DNA of 64,000 nucleotides from Chloroflexota bacterium (GCA_013112715.1 JABFGB010000007.1:1-64000); one strand, 5' to 3'; counted from the stretch's first letter, positions 33,632-44,060 are shown. Made by a program: numbers and translations. Notes: generated from the sequence alone by a model not told the origin.

Positions 33632-35975
33632 ATCGCTAAAAATCCAACTCATCGTCGCCTTGCTGATTCTGTCACTACTGATTGTGATTGGGGTAGGCAT
33701 TTCAAATTCTGATCGTGCAGCGGCCCAAGACGGTGTACAGGCCTCCGCCACGCCTTCGATGGTGGTCAACCGAGCAGAACCATCCCAAATTACGGTTGGT
33801 GGTGCCCAGCCTGCCTATATGTCCATTTTTGGCTCAGGCTTCACTGCATCCACCACTGTCCAGTTGATGGGTTATGGTAACTTACCCACTCAACTGATTG
33901 ATAATGGATCACTGGTGGTCTCGTTCCCCGGCAATATTAACCCCGGTCAATATGTCATTCAGATTTTGGATCCGGTAGGGGGTATCGTGACGTGGCCCAC
34001 CCCGTTGACCATCCAAGTCGCGCCGACCCCAACATCCACCAATACCCCGCCCCAACCCATTTTTGTAACACGAGCCGAGCCTTCCCAAGTCATGGCGGGT
34101 CAAGGGGGTACACTCTCGGTTATCGGGGGCAATTTCACCAATACCACTGTCATTCGTCTGGTTGGGGTTGGCTTGCTCACCACGACTTTCATCAATAGCG
34201 GTGCGTTAACGGCACAATTGCCTACTAGCCTACTGCCGGGGGTCTATAATGTGGAGGTTAGTGACCCGTTGGGTGGGACACAATATGCCCCCAATGCACT
34301 GACCGTCATCCCCGTGCCCCCAACCGCCGCCCCAACCAATACCCCTGCGCCACCAACGCCGACCCTTGAACCATCCGCGACGCCGCAGCCCGCCACTCCC
34401 ATTCCGGGTCAACCCTCACTCTTGGCGCGTAATTTCTCGGTCAGTCCGGCGACCATTGCTCCGGGCGGCACAGTCACACTCAATTTTGAAGTGGTCAATC
34501 AGGGCAATCGCGCCGCGCAGGGTGTCTCGGTAGCTGTAGATTCTGGTGGAAAATTTGTCCCCGCAAATGGTCAGGCGACGGCGACCTTGCCAGATATTCC
34601 AGTTGGCGGACGGGTGAATGTCACCTTGATGGCGGTGGCGGCGATGGATACTCCTGCTGGCCCGATCAGCATTCCCGTTACGATGGCCTACCGGGATTTC
34701 AGCGGCGAGAATTACACCAGCAAAGCCAGTTTGAGTGTTAATGTTGAAGAGGCCGGGGAATCGTCACAGGTCGTGATGTCCAGCTACAACGCCGAGCCAA
34801 ATCCGGTCGAACCGGGCAAGTCGGTTATCATGGCTGTGCATATCACCAATTCTGGCAACAAAAAGGCCTTACAGGTGCTGCTGCGGGTATCAGGTAGCGA
34901 AAATGTATTGCTGGCAGGGCCAAACGGCGACAGTTTTCCAATCGGCGATCTTGACGCAGGTGAATCGGTTGAACTTGAACTACCTTTAGTAGTGCGTCCT
35001 GATGCTAAATCTGGCCCACAATCACAGCCGTTCACGATCACCTATCTCCAAGATGGCGAGGCCCAACAAGCCGCCGGCAGTATGACGGTTGAAGTGCGGC
35101 CTGTGCTTGCCACTGTCCCGCTGATGCTGTTGGAATCCTACGACTACGGCAAGGATATTCTGGAGCCGGGGGAACAGTTCACGCTCAATCTTGATCTGAA
35201 AAATGTCGGAAATGGCGACGCCACAGAACTGGTTGTCGTCTTTGGGACAGTCGAATCCAGTGGGGATTCGGGTGGTGGCACACCCACAAGTGGAGGTGGC
35301 ACGACGACCACCCCCAGCACGACCTTTGCCCCAGTCGGTTCAGGCGGCACACAATATATCGGCACGGTTGAAGCCAATGGTGAGGGGAAGGCCATCTCAC
35401 AAGAGTTCATCGTTAACGGCACCACCACTAGCGGGGTCTATAGCCTGCCTGTCACCGTGCGCTACAAGAAACCCGATGGCACAACCGCCCAAGATAATTT
35501 GCGGGCGATTGTGGTAGTGGTTGCCCCGCCGAATTTGAACATCACCTTGCAAAGCCCTGTGCCCGAACAAGTCAATGTTGGTGAACCACTGCCGATTGGC
35601 TTGACTATCAAAAATCTGGGCACTAAGGTAGTCAATTTCACGAATGTCACGTTCGAGGCCGAAAATGCCGATGTGATGGACGTGGCGGAAGTTTTTATCG
35701 GGCCAGTCAAAGGCGACGAAGAAACCACCTTTGGTTCGGCGTTTGCTCCTAGCAGTGAAGGCCATGTCAAAATCACCGTGACCATCTACTATCTGAACGA
35801 TCTCAACCAAGAGGTGAGCATTGTGCAGACCTATGAGACCGAAGCAGTGACACCGCCACCGCCGCCAGATGATAATGGGGGCTTCCCCATTGATCCCACC
35901 CCTGAACCGGAGCAGGAAGAAGAGGATGCCTCTCTAGGGGATGTCATCTTGGGTTTCCTCGGTCTAGGGAGTTAA
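33618..35975 (+). CDS. Large exported protein with IPT/TIG-like and CARDB-like domains
   Basis: The 785-residue protein has one N-terminal membrane helix (LIVALLILSLLIVIGVGI, about 10-28) acting as anchor or signal. Two repeats of about 85 residues follow, both opening with V(N/T)RAEPSQ and ending with the pattern DPxGG, similar to IPT/TIG domains. Pro/Thr-rich linkers separate them. Then come about four CARDB-like beta sandwiches (ARNFSVSPATIAPGGTVTLNF, PNPVEPGKSVIMAVHITNSG, EPGEQFTLNLDLKNVGNGDA, VNVGEPLPIGLTIKNLGTKV). It ends in an acidic tail and the amphipathic LGDVILGFLGLGS. Located between ATPase and permease, it may be the extracytoplasmic subunit or adaptor of that transporter, in place of the usual MacA-type fusion protein. 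Confidence 0.85.
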   Translation: MSFVKSLKIQLIVALLILSLLIVIGVGISNSDRAAAQDGVQASATPSMVVNRAEPSQITVGGAQPAYMSIFGSGFTASTTVQLMGYGNLPTQLIDNGSLVVSFPGNINPGQYVIQILDPVGGIVTWPTPLTIQVAPTPTSTNTPPQPIFVTRAEPSQVMAGQGGTLSVIGGNFTNTTVIRLVGVGLLTTTFINSGALTAQLPTSLLPGVYNVEVSDPLGGTQYAPNALTVIPVPPTAAPTNTPAPPTPTLEPSATPQPATPIPGQPSLLARNFSVSPATIAPGGTVTLNFEVVNQGNRAAQGVSVAVDSGGKFVPANGQATATLPDIPVGGRVNVTLMAVAAMDTPAGPISIPVTMAYRDFSGENYTSKASLSVNVEEAGESSQVVMSSYNAEPNPVEPGKSVIMAVHITNSGNKKALQVLLRVSGSENVLLAGPNGDSFPIGDLDAGESVELELPLVVRPDAKSGPQSQPFTITYLQDGEAQQAAGSMTVEVRPVLATVPLMLLESYDYGKDILEPGEQFTLNLDLKNVGNGDATELVVVFGTVESSGDSGGGTPTSGGGTTTTPSTTFAPVGSGGTQYIGTVEANGEGKAISQEFIVNGTTTSGVYSLPVTVRYKKPDGTTAQDNLRAIVVVVAPPNLNITLQSPVPEQVNVGEPLPIGLTIKNLGTKVVNFTNVTFEAENADVMDVAEVFIGPVKGDEETTFGSAFAPSSEGHVKITVTIYYLNDLNQEVSIVQTYETEAVTPPPPPDDNGGFPIDPTPEPEQEEEDASLGDVILGFLGLGS

Positions 35976-35980
35976 GCGCA

Positions 35981-37270
35981 ATGTTTTCGGAACTCGCAGG
36001 TCTGGCGATTGGCAATCTATTCCGGGCACGAGCACGGCTGGCGATGACAGCGGGCGGCGTGGTAGTCGGGACGAGCGCGGTCATTTTGTTGGTCGCGCTG
36101 ACCTTTGGCCTACAACGTTCGGCTGAGGCAGGCATTGGAAACAGCAGTGCCGTCACCGAGATTCAGGTCTATCCCAGTTGGGAAATTCCACCGGGGCAGT
36201 CACCCGAAGATATACCCCAACTGAATCTCGAAACCGTTCAGAAATTGTGGCGTATCCCCGGCGTGGCGGCAGTTATCCCAATGGTCAATTTGCAGGTCGG
36301 TGGTGATTTAATGTCGGGGGACTACATTGCGGGGGCGAATATCGTGGGGATAGACCCGCGCCTGCTGCCTTATCTTGGCATCACATTAGAACAGGGCACG
36401 CTGTCTCTACAACCGGGGGAGATGATCGTCGGCCCGTATATCGGCGAGAATTTTTTTGACCCCACCAGCGAATTTTATGAACCCGTCCAAGTGGATGTGT
36501 ACAATACCCCGCTCAAATTCCGCGTGACCAATTGGAACAATGGCACGGAACTGAAGAAGGACATCAAAGTTTCCGGCACATTTGCGGCTGGCACGAGTTT
36601 TGACTACACCATCTTCATGAACGTCAATGATATTATCGGCTACAACGAATGGGCCTCCGGTCAAGAAACTGACCCTGAGACCTTCACGTTTGGTCAGGTG
36701 CTCGTCCGGGCTGACAGCCGTGAAACCACGATTGATGTCACCAACGCTATCAAAGATTTGGGCCTCAATGCCTACAGCATGGGCGAATTTTTGGGGCAGA
36801 TGAACAATTTCTTCCGCACCATGCGCCTGATTCTCGGCGGCGTAGGCGGGGTCGCACTGTTGGTGGCAGCGTTTGGGGTCGCCAACACCATGACAATGGC
36901 AATCCTCGAACGCACCAAAGAAATCGGCCTGATGAAAGCGATTGGGGCGACTGACCGCGACGTGTTGACCGTCTTTCTCATTGAGTCCGGCTTGGTCGGA
37001 TTGGCAGGTGGGGTCGTTGGCGTCCTACTGTCATTCATTCTACGGCGGGTGATTAATCAGGCGGTTGCCAATGCGCCGACAGGGGAAGACAGTGTTACCA
37101 ATTTTCTGCCGTTTAATACCTCGCAGATTGGCGGCAACCTCATCATCATCCCAACTGACCTGTGGCTGTTTGCAATTGTGCTGGCAACGTTGGTCGGCTT
37201 GGGGGCGGGATTGTTCCCATCGCTACGGGCGGCCCGACTCTCACCCGTGATCGCGTTGAAGCAGGAATAA
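35981..37270 (+). CDS. FtsX/MacB-type ABC transporter permease
   Basis: The 429-residue protein has the layout of this family: an N-terminal membrane helix (AMTAGGVVVGTSAVILLVALTFGL), an extracytoplasmic domain of about 220 residues, and three C-terminal membrane helices (IVLGGVGGVALLVAAFGVANTM region, LIESGLVGLAGGVVGVLLSFIL, LWLFAIVLATLVGLGAGLFPS). The loop ILERTKEIGLMKAIGATDRDVLTVFLIE is the FtsX-domain signature. It ends in AARLSPVIALKQE, the usual family terminus. The gene is five bases from the CARDB-like protein and is last in the operon, before the terminator at 37282. Confidence 0.94.
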   Translation: MFSELAGLAIGNLFRARARLAMTAGGVVVGTSAVILLVALTFGLQRSAEAGIGNSSAVTEIQVYPSWEIPPGQSPEDIPQLNLETVQKLWRIPGVAAVIPMVNLQVGGDLMSGDYIAGANIVGIDPRLLPYLGITLEQGTLSLQPGEMIVGPYIGENFFDPTSEFYEPVQVDVYNTPLKFRVTNWNNGTELKKDIKVSGTFAAGTSFDYTIFMNVNDIIGYNEWASGQETDPETFTFGQVLVRADSRETTIDVTNAIKDLGLNAYSMGEFLGQMNNFFRTMRLILGGVGGVALLVAAFGVANTMTMAILERTKEIGLMKAIGATDRDVLTVFLIESGLVGLAGGVVGVLLSFILRRVINQAVANAPTGEDSVTNFLPFNTSQIGGNLIIIPTDLWLFAIVLATLVGLGAGLFPSLRAARLSPVIALKQE

Positions 37271-37281
37271 ATCGCCGGAAT

Positions 37282-37325
37282 GCCCTCTGTGCTACACTGA
37301 TGAGTAGGCAGAGGGCTAGTTTTTG
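37282..37325 (+). terminator. Intrinsic terminator of the ABC exporter operon
   Basis: GCCCTCTG (37282-37289) pairs perfectly with CAGAGGGC (37309-37316), followed by TAGTTTTT. It lies 11 bases after the permease stop. Confidence 0.85.
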
Positions 37326-37339
37326 GCGGGAAAACCATT

Positions 37340-38008
37340 ATGGCTGACGAATTCAAGTACGAATCAACACACTACCCACAATTAAATCAAATGACATTGC
37401 CAGAGCTTATGGCTAATTTTCGTGCCGAACATCTTGATGAAGAAGGCGATGAGGATTGGTGGCAATATGATGATACTGCCCTTCTCATTAGAAAATTGGA
37501 TGAAAGTGCAGGCATTGACTTTCTTCTACAAATGTTCAATTCCACCCAAAGTATCGCAAAAAAGAGGGCGATTCTTTCAACGCTGACCTCTCGACCAATG
37601 CTAGACACTCCTGAAATCTTTGATTTGCTCATTAAATCTCTTGACGATCAAGAAGACGTCGTTGTGATGGATGCGATTGATGGTCTGGAAAATCTCAAAA
37701 AATTCGATCTCCTAGATCGTGTCATGGCTTTTAGAAACCACCCATCACCCTATGTTCGAGGTGGTGTTTTCCGATACATTAGTGAGCTTTTTCCAGTTCA
37801 AGCAATTCCCGTTCTCATTGAAGGTATCCGCGACCCTCACCCCATCCCGCGTGGTGTAGCCGCCGATATGATGAGTGAATTGAAATTGAACGAAATAGAA
37901 CTTCGGCAATTTTTGCCTTATCTGCAATCCCTCCGAAACGATGAAGATGAAGGTGTGCGGGAAACAGCCAGAATTTCGATGGCTATTATTGAAGGTACAG
38001 AGTGGTAA
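37340..38008 (+). CDS. HEAT-repeat-like protein
   Basis: The 222-residue soluble protein is almost wholly helical. Residues 60-215 give about four helix pairs of HEAT type (FDLLIKSLDDQEDVVVMDAIDGLENL, RVMAFRNHPSPYVRGGVFRYISEL, LIEGIRDPHPIPRGVAADMMSEL, LRNDEDEGVRETARISMAII), with the Asp-Val or Val-Arg signature at the turn. The N-terminus is acidic. HEAT proteins are usually scaffolds, so the partner is unknown. It has the same direction as its neighbours but a terminator stands just upstream and a 130-base gap follows, so it is probably alone. AT-rich codon use marks it as different from the exporter genes. Confidence 0.75.
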   Translation: MADEFKYESTHYPQLNQMTLPELMANFRAEHLDEEGDEDWWQYDDTALLIRKLDESAGIDFLLQMFNSTQSIAKKRAILSTLTSRPMLDTPEIFDLLIKSLDDQEDVVVMDAIDGLENLKKFDLLDRVMAFRNHPSPYVRGGVFRYISELFPVQAIPVLIEGIRDPHPIPRGVAADMMSELKLNEIELRQFLPYLQSLRNDEDEGVRETARISMAIIEGTEW

Positions 38009-38138
38009 AGATAAATGGGAACACAATGGCATAAACCAGCGTTTTAAGTGCAGGGGATAGTTCCGCTTCCCTTGCTTGCATCCAATATCCTAGCAATGGA
38101 GCATTATGCTTATTCTAAGTTAGTGAGGAGAAATTGAT

Positions 38139-41100
38139 TTGACACGCAAAGCCTTGTTATTTACCCTGCTGGTGGTTAGTCTTATCACCAGCGCGTTGAC
38201 AGGCGTCAATCCGACTCCTGTTCATTCGCAAGACGGCGGAGGAACGGACATCCCCCCGCAGGTCATTGATGTTTGGCCCCTCCCCGGCGTTGAAATGGCA
38301 GCCAATAATCCCCTGACCATCACCTTTGATCAGCCAATGGATCAGGCCAGTGTGGTATCCGCCCTGACCTTTGACCCTGCAATTGAGGGCAGTCTGACAT
38401 GGGCCGACCCGCGTACCGTCGCGTTTATCCCGTCGGCGGCATGGCCTACCGGGATGGAATATGCTGTTACGATTGGCACAGGCGCGACGACCACTGGCGG
38501 TACACCCTTTACTGACCCATACAGCTTCAATATCAAGACGGTTGGCCCCCTTGAAGTTTCAACTGTCATCCCCGAAGATGGCTCAACAGGGATTTCCGCC
38601 GATTCGACCATCCTAGTCACCTTCAATCGCCCCGTTGTGCCATTGGTGACAACGAGCGAGATGGGTGATTTGCCCGTGCCAATCACCATCACCCCCGCAA
38701 TTGATGGCAAAGGTGAATGGCTCAACACCGCCATTTATCAATTTACGCCATCCGTCCCCCTACAAGGTGGCACCACCTATACCGTCACCGTTGCCAGTGG
38801 ATTGACCAGTGTGGATGGCGCGGTCTTGGCGGAGGAGTTTTTGTGGTCGTTTAGCACCCTGCCGCCGCAAATTTTGAGTTTGTCGCCGTCGGTGAATCAA
38901 GAAACCGTCCTGCTGGAATCGCCGATTGTGGTGACATTCAGCCAACCGATGGACAAGCCCTCCACCGAAGCGGCCTTCTCGGTAATTCAAGCCTTCACCT
39001 CTAATCCACCCATTGCAGGTTCGATTACGTGGAACGAAGATGCCACCCAGTTGACCTTCACCCCCGCCGAAAACCTGAACATCGCCAGCGCCTATCAAGT
39101 CATTATCAAACCAACGGCGATGAGTGCGTCCGGTGAGGCCATGCTCGATCTTTCGACGGCCTTCGGAAATGCGGAAGGCTATATTTTCTATACCGTGCCC
39201 TATCCCGGTATAGATTCCACCTATCCTGAAAATGGTGCTACTGATGTCTCCCCCGGTTATGGAGCGACGATCTACTTTGTCTCGCCCATGAATACCGAAA
39301 CGTTGGAGGGCAAGATTCAGATTGACCCTGAACCGGAAACTTGGACACCTGAAGTACGCGGCAACCAAACCCTTTCAATTAATTTCGCCTCTAAGCCGCT
39401 AACCCAGTACACCATTACCCTTTTAGCGGGGGCGGAGGATGTCTATGGCAACCCGATTGCCAATGATTTCACTTTTACCTATCGCACCACCGATATTCCG
39501 GTCTGGGCTACCCCCATCACCAGCTACAATGATGTGATTGTAACGGGGGCGTACCGGGAGAACACCACCATTGCGATGTCGGTCAGTGGCAAACCGAGTG
39601 TTTCGTTTAACCTCTATCGTCTCGACATTAGTCTGTTAGAACCCGCCGTCGAATTTTACGATGATACCTCGCCCGCTTGGGCATCGAGCGAAAATCTGCT
39701 GCGCTCATGGACACAAGCCTTTGACTCCAATGGCTTTCAAGGCATTGCCCGTGAAGTATATCTGGCTTCCGAGCAAGGCGGACAGCTTGCTCCCGGCCTC
39801 TATTGGCTGACCATCCGCGAAGAAACGTCTGATTATCCTTCGACCTATGACCTAGTGCTGGCGGTCGTCAATGCGGGTGTGACCTTTAAGCGCGGCCCGG
39901 AGGAAGGCTTTATCTGGGTCACGGATATGCAGACAGGTGCTCCTGTTGCAGATACTACGGTCTCGGTCTACTATCTCGGTGAACAAATCGGGCGAGGCCA
40001 AACGGATTCTGATGGGGTTTTCCGCGCCCCGATGGATGCCGCCCTTAACCACGAGTTCATCAGTGTAGTTGCTGAAGGGGCGGGTGCATATGGGGTGTGG
40101 TATGGCTGGAATGGAGGCGAACCCCCAACCCGCACAGGTTATGTCTATACAGATCGCCCGATTTATCGCCCCGGTGAAACGCTCTATTTCCGGGGGGTCA
40201 TCCGCAACAAAGACGATATGGCCTACAGCGTGCCCAATGTGCGCTCGGTGACGGTACAGGCCGAAATTGGCTACGACGGGGTATATATCTTCGACGGCAA
40301 AGTTGAGGTCTCGGAGTACGGGACCTTTAGTGGCGAAATCCAAATCCCCGAAGATGCTCAATTGGGTGACGGCTATATCAATGTCATGCCGGACACCCCC
40401 GATGAAAATGGCAATCTCATCTATTATGGTAGCGTCTACTTCACCGTTGCCGAATTTCGCGTGCCAGAATATGAAGTCAGCGTCACTGCCCAACAAGACG
40501 AAATCTTTCAGGGCGATCCCCTAAGCGCAATCGCCAAATCCAGCTACTATTTTGGCGGTGCGGTCAGTAATGCACAGGTTAGTTGGTATGCCTATGGCGA
40601 TCTGGCCTATTTCAACTATACCGGGCCGGGACGCTATTCGTTCTATAACGATGAGTGGGAATACTACTACTATCAATATATCGGCGAAGGCACAGGTGTG
40701 ACTGATGGCAATGGCGAATTTGTCATCCAGGCTGATACCACTCAATCTGAGGCTCATGCACCACTCAACATTACGGTTGAGGCGACGGTAACGGATGAGA
40801 GCAATCAAGCCATCAGTAATCGCACAACGGTTCTGGCTCACCCTGCCAATATCTATGTCGGTACGGCAACCAATCAATATTTTGGCTATGAGAAAGAGCC
40901 GATTACAATAGACCTGATCGCCGTTACCCCCGACAGCCAACCCATTGCCGATAAACGCTTGGATATTGAAGTGATCGAACAACGCTGGGTGCAAGTGCCC
41001 GATTCGACACAGTTCGGTGTGTACTATTGGCAGCAGGAAGAAATCCCGGTAGAAACAGGCAGCGTCACCACCGGGGCGGATGGGACGGCCAGCTATACCT

Positions 41101-44060
41101 TTACCCCACCCAACGGCGGTATCTTCCGCTTTAAGGTGACGGGCATGGATGAGCGCGAACGCACCAATAGCAGCACCCGCCGATTTTACGTAGTTGGCAG
41201 TGGCCCGATTTATTGGGGACAACCGTCGCAGTACATCAGTTTGATGGCGGACAAAGAATCCTACAAACCCGGCGATACGGCCCAAATCTTGATCCCCCAT
41301 TCTCTATCCGGTGAATCCACTGTTCTGGTTACGATTGAGCGCGAGGGCGTTCTCAGTTATGAAGTGCTGAAATCCGAAGGGGCAACGCTGGTCTACGAGC
41401 TACCTATCAGTGAGGATTTTGTCTCCGGTGTAACAGTTACGGCGACTGTCGTCAAAGGCATTGACGCCGAAAATACCAATCCAACGATTCGTATCGGCAG
41501 CGTTTACCTTACCGTTGAACCTGTCCAGCAGCGGTTAAATGTGACCGTCATGCCTTCTGCTGAACTTACCCAACCCGGCGATACCGTCACTTTTGACGTC
41601 TCGACCACCGATGCGGCTGGCAACCCGGTAGCGGCGGAAGTTGGCATTGGCTTGACCGATAAGGCTATTTTGTCCCTGATGCCCCCCAACAGCGGTCTGA
41701 TGGAAGATACTTTCTATGGCTATCAGGGGAACTACGTTTACAGCTACTATTCGCTGACCTCGCTGCTCGATGAACTCACCGATAAGAACATCGAACGCGC
41801 CCGTGAAGCGGAAGAAAGTGGCGTGCTTGCCCCTTCCGCAGCCGATGGTATGGGCGGTGGCGGTGGTGGCGGTGGTGGCGGTGGTTTGACCAGTGTCAAC
41901 GTCCGCGAGAACTTTGAACAAACACCGCTGTGGGCACCGCATGTCGTTACCGATGAAAATGGCAAGGCGTCAGTCTCGATTGACCTGCCCGATAATCTGA
42001 CGACATGGAAATTGGATGCACGAGCCGTCACGTTGGATACGGAAGTGGGCCAGGCAACTACAGAGATCGTTACGACCCTGCCACTGCTGATCCGTCCCGT
42101 CGCGCCACGTTTCTTCGTGGTGGGGGACAAGGTTCAATTAGCGGCAGTGGTCAATAACAATACGACTGAAGCCCAAACCGTACAAGTAATTCTCGAATCC
42201 AGCGGCGTCACGCTTGAAAGCGAAGCCACCCAGACCGTGACCATCGAACCTGCCGCCCGCGCGAGAATTGAATGGAACGTGGTCGCTGAAGATGTGCCGT
42301 TTATTGACCTGACCTTTGGCGTCATCGGAGCGGATTATTCCGACGCGGTGAAACCGACCCTTGCCACTGGCCCGGACGGTACGATTCCAGTCTATCGTTA
42401 TACCGCACCGGATACGGTTGGTACGGCAGGTCTGTTGATGGACGCAGGTTCACGCACCGAAGGCATCAGTTTACCGACACGCATTGATACCAGCCGGGGT
42501 GAACTCACCATCCATCTCGACCCATCACTTGCCGCAACCCTGACGGATTCGTTCGACTATCTTCAGAATTATCCGCATCAGTGCATCGAACAAACCGTTA
42601 GCCGCTTCTTGCCGAATATCGTCACCTATGCCGCCCTCAAAGATTTGGGGATTCAAGACCCCGAATTAGAAGCGAATCTGTTTGTGGCCCTCGAACAAGC
42701 GCTTGATAAGCTCACGACCCAACAAAATCCTGATGGTGGGTGGGGCTGGTTTGGCGGCATGGAAAGCAACCCGTTGGTGACGGCCTATGCTGCCCTTGCG
42801 CTCATCGAAGCACGCGAGGCAGGGTTGACCTATGATGCCAATATGCTCAGTCGCGCCTTGAATTTTGTGAAGAGTGATGTCGAAGCGGTGACGATCAATA
42901 GCGACACATGGCAACTCAATCGGCAAGCGTTTTATGCCTATGTCTTTGCCCGTGATGGTCAGGCCGATCTGACTCAGTTGACCTCGCTCTATGACCAGCG
43001 GTTGCGGCTGTCATATATGGCCCGGGCCTACCTGTTGATGGTCTATCAACAGGTGAACCCCAATGCGTCTGAAATCGCCGATTTGGTCAGCGATTTGACC
43101 AATGCTGCCTTCCTTTCCGCAACAGGCGCACATTGGGAAGAAGAAAATGACGACTGGTGGAACTGGGGCAGCAACACCCGCACGACTGCTGTTGTCTTAG
43201 CGGCGCTTGTGCAAGCCCGTCCTGATAATGAACTTCTGCCGAATGTAGTGCGCTGGTTGATGGTGGCGCGTGAAGGCGACCATTGGCAGTCTACCCAAGA
43301 AACCGTGTGGGCTATCATCGGCTTGACTAAATGGATGGTGCATACGGGCGAGTTGCAGGGCAACTATGAATACACCACCGATCTAAACGCCGAAAATATC
43401 GCCGATACTACCGTCACGCCAGATACCGTGCGCGAAGGACAGGTGTTGCGGATTGCCGTCAGTGAGTTGCTGCAAGATGAACTCAACCGTTTGGTGGTCG
43501 GACGTGGTGAGGGCGAGGGCGTGTTGTATTACACCGCCCACCTCAATGTTCGACTGCCCGTGGATGCGGTTGAACCCGTCAGCAAGGGGATTACTGTCAC
43601 CCGCCAATATTTCTTGGAGGGTGATCCCGAAACCCCGATCACCAAGGCCAAAGTTGGCGACATCATCACCGTCCGCTTGACCATTACCTTGTCAGAGGAC
43701 ATCTACTACTTCGTGTTGGAAGACCCCATTCCCGCCGGAACGGAAGGGGTGGACACCTCGCTACTGACAACTAGTCAACGCGCTGAAGGGCCAGATTTGC
43801 AGATCGTGTGGGATGACTATGATCCGTTCTGGTATTGGGGCTGGTGGTGGTTTGACCGCACCGAACTGCGCGACGAACAGACCAATCTCTATGCCGATTA
43901 TCTGCCCGATGGCACGTATACCTATACCTATCAAATTCGGGCCAGTGTTGCAGGTGAATTTCAAACCATCCCGTCGCACGCCTATGCCTTCTACTTCCCA
44001 GAAGTTTTTGGCACAAGCAATGGTACGTTGTTCACTGTTGAGACAAGTGAAGCCGAGTAG
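38139..44060 (+). CDS. Bacterial alpha-2-macroglobulin with intact thioester motif
   Basis: The start is TTG at 38139, with GAGGAG eight bases upstream. The 1973-residue protein begins with a signal peptide (LLFTLLVVSLITSAL). About four Big_5-like Ig domains follow up to 450 (ITFDQPMDQASV, VTFNRPVVPL, VTFSQPMDKPST), then macroglobulin domains with YVYTDRPIYRPGETLYFRG near 665. A run of eleven Gly (1239-1249) precedes the ENFEQTPLWAPHVVTD core domain. The thioester motif is C-I-E-Q at 1482-1485, with Cys1482 and Gln1485 both present, so covalent trapping of proteases is likely. It is secreted or periplasmic and protects the cell surface. No penicillin-binding protein 1C gene, its frequent partner, is adjacent. 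Confidence 0.93.
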   Translation: MTRKALLFTLLVVSLITSALTGVNPTPVHSQDGGGTDIPPQVIDVWPLPGVEMAANNPLTITFDQPMDQASVVSALTFDPAIEGSLTWADPRTVAFIPSAAWPTGMEYAVTIGTGATTTGGTPFTDPYSFNIKTVGPLEVSTVIPEDGSTGISADSTILVTFNRPVVPLVTTSEMGDLPVPITITPAIDGKGEWLNTAIYQFTPSVPLQGGTTYTVTVASGLTSVDGAVLAEEFLWSFSTLPPQILSLSPSVNQETVLLESPIVVTFSQPMDKPSTEAAFSVIQAFTSNPPIAGSITWNEDATQLTFTPAENLNIASAYQVIIKPTAMSASGEAMLDLSTAFGNAEGYIFYTVPYPGIDSTYPENGATDVSPGYGATIYFVSPMNTETLEGKIQIDPEPETWTPEVRGNQTLSINFASKPLTQYTITLLAGAEDVYGNPIANDFTFTYRTTDIPVWATPITSYNDVIVTGAYRENTTIAMSVSGKPSVSFNLYRLDISLLEPAVEFYDDTSPAWASSENLLRSWTQAFDSNGFQGIAREVYLASEQGGQLAPGLYWLTIREETSDYPSTYDLVLAVVNAGVTFKRGPEEGFIWVTDMQTGAPVADTTVSVYYLGEQIGRGQTDSDGVFRAPMDAALNHEFISVVAEGAGAYGVWYGWNGGEPPTRTGYVYTDRPIYRPGETLYFRGVIRNKDDMAYSVPNVRSVTVQAEIGYDGVYIFDGKVEVSEYGTFSGEIQIPEDAQLGDGYINVMPDTPDENGNLIYYGSVYFTVAEFRVPEYEVSVTAQQDEIFQGDPLSAIAKSSYYFGGAVSNAQVSWYAYGDLAYFNYTGPGRYSFYNDEWEYYYYQYIGEGTGVTDGNGEFVIQADTTQSEAHAPLNITVEATVTDESNQAISNRTTVLAHPANIYVGTATNQYFGYEKEPITIDLIAVTPDSQPIADKRLDIEVIEQRWVQVPDSTQFGVYYWQQEEIPVETGSVTTGADGTASYTFTPPNGGIFRFKVTGMDERERTNSSTRRFYVVGSGPIYWGQPSQYISLMADKESYKPGDTAQILIPHSLSGESTVLVTIEREGVLSYEVLKSEGATLVYELPISEDFVSGVTVTATVVKGIDAENTNPTIRIGSVYLTVEPVQQRLNVTVMPSAELTQPGDTVTFDVSTTDAAGNPVAAEVGIGLTDKAILSLMPPNSGLMEDTFYGYQGNYVYSYYSLTSLLDELTDKNIERAREAEESGVLAPSAADGMGGGGGGGGGGGLTSVNVRENFEQTPLWAPHVVTDENGKASVSIDLPDNLTTWKLDARAVTLDTEVGQATTEIVTTLPLLIRPVAPRFFVVGDKVQLAAVVNNNTTEAQTVQVILESSGVTLESEATQTVTIEPAARARIEWNVVAEDVPFIDLTFGVIGADYSDAVKPTLATGPDGTIPVYRYTAPDTVGTAGLLMDAGSRTEGISLPTRIDTSRGELTIHLDPSLAATLTDSFDYLQNYPHQCIEQTVSRFLPNIVTYAALKDLGIQDPELEANLFVALEQALDKLTTQQNPDGGWGWFGGMESNPLVTAYAALALIEAREAGLTYDANMLSRALNFVKSDVEAVTINSDTWQLNRQAFYAYVFARDGQADLTQLTSLYDQRLRLSYMARAYLLMVYQQVNPNASEIADLVSDLTNAAFLSATGAHWEEENDDWWNWGSNTRTTAVVLAALVQARPDNELLPNVVRWLMVAREGDHWQSTQETVWAIIGLTKWMVHTGELQGNYEYTTDLNAENIADTTVTPDTVREGQVLRIAVSELLQDELNRLVVGRGEGEGVLYYTAHLNVRLPVDAVEPVSKGITVTRQYFLEGDPETPITKAKVGDIITVRLTITLSEDIYYFVLEDPIPAGTEGVDTSLLTTSQRAEGPDLQIVWDDYDPFWYWGWWWFDRTELRDEQTNLYADYLPDGTYTYTYQIRASVAGEFQTIPSHAYAFYFPEVFGTSNGTLFTVETSEAE

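Noticed and set aside
40521..41300. 259-residue open frame on the minus strand inside the macroglobulin gene
   Set aside because: It lies opposite a strongly supported coding gene, has no ribosome site or family motif, and is a codon-bias shadow. The same holds for similar long antisense frames, for example at 810-1574, 38760-39368 and 13562-14134.
41850..41887. Poly-Gly run as a sequencing or slippage frameshift
   Set aside because: The repeat is in whole codons (GGC/GGT) and the frame continues with strong macroglobulin sequence on both sides.
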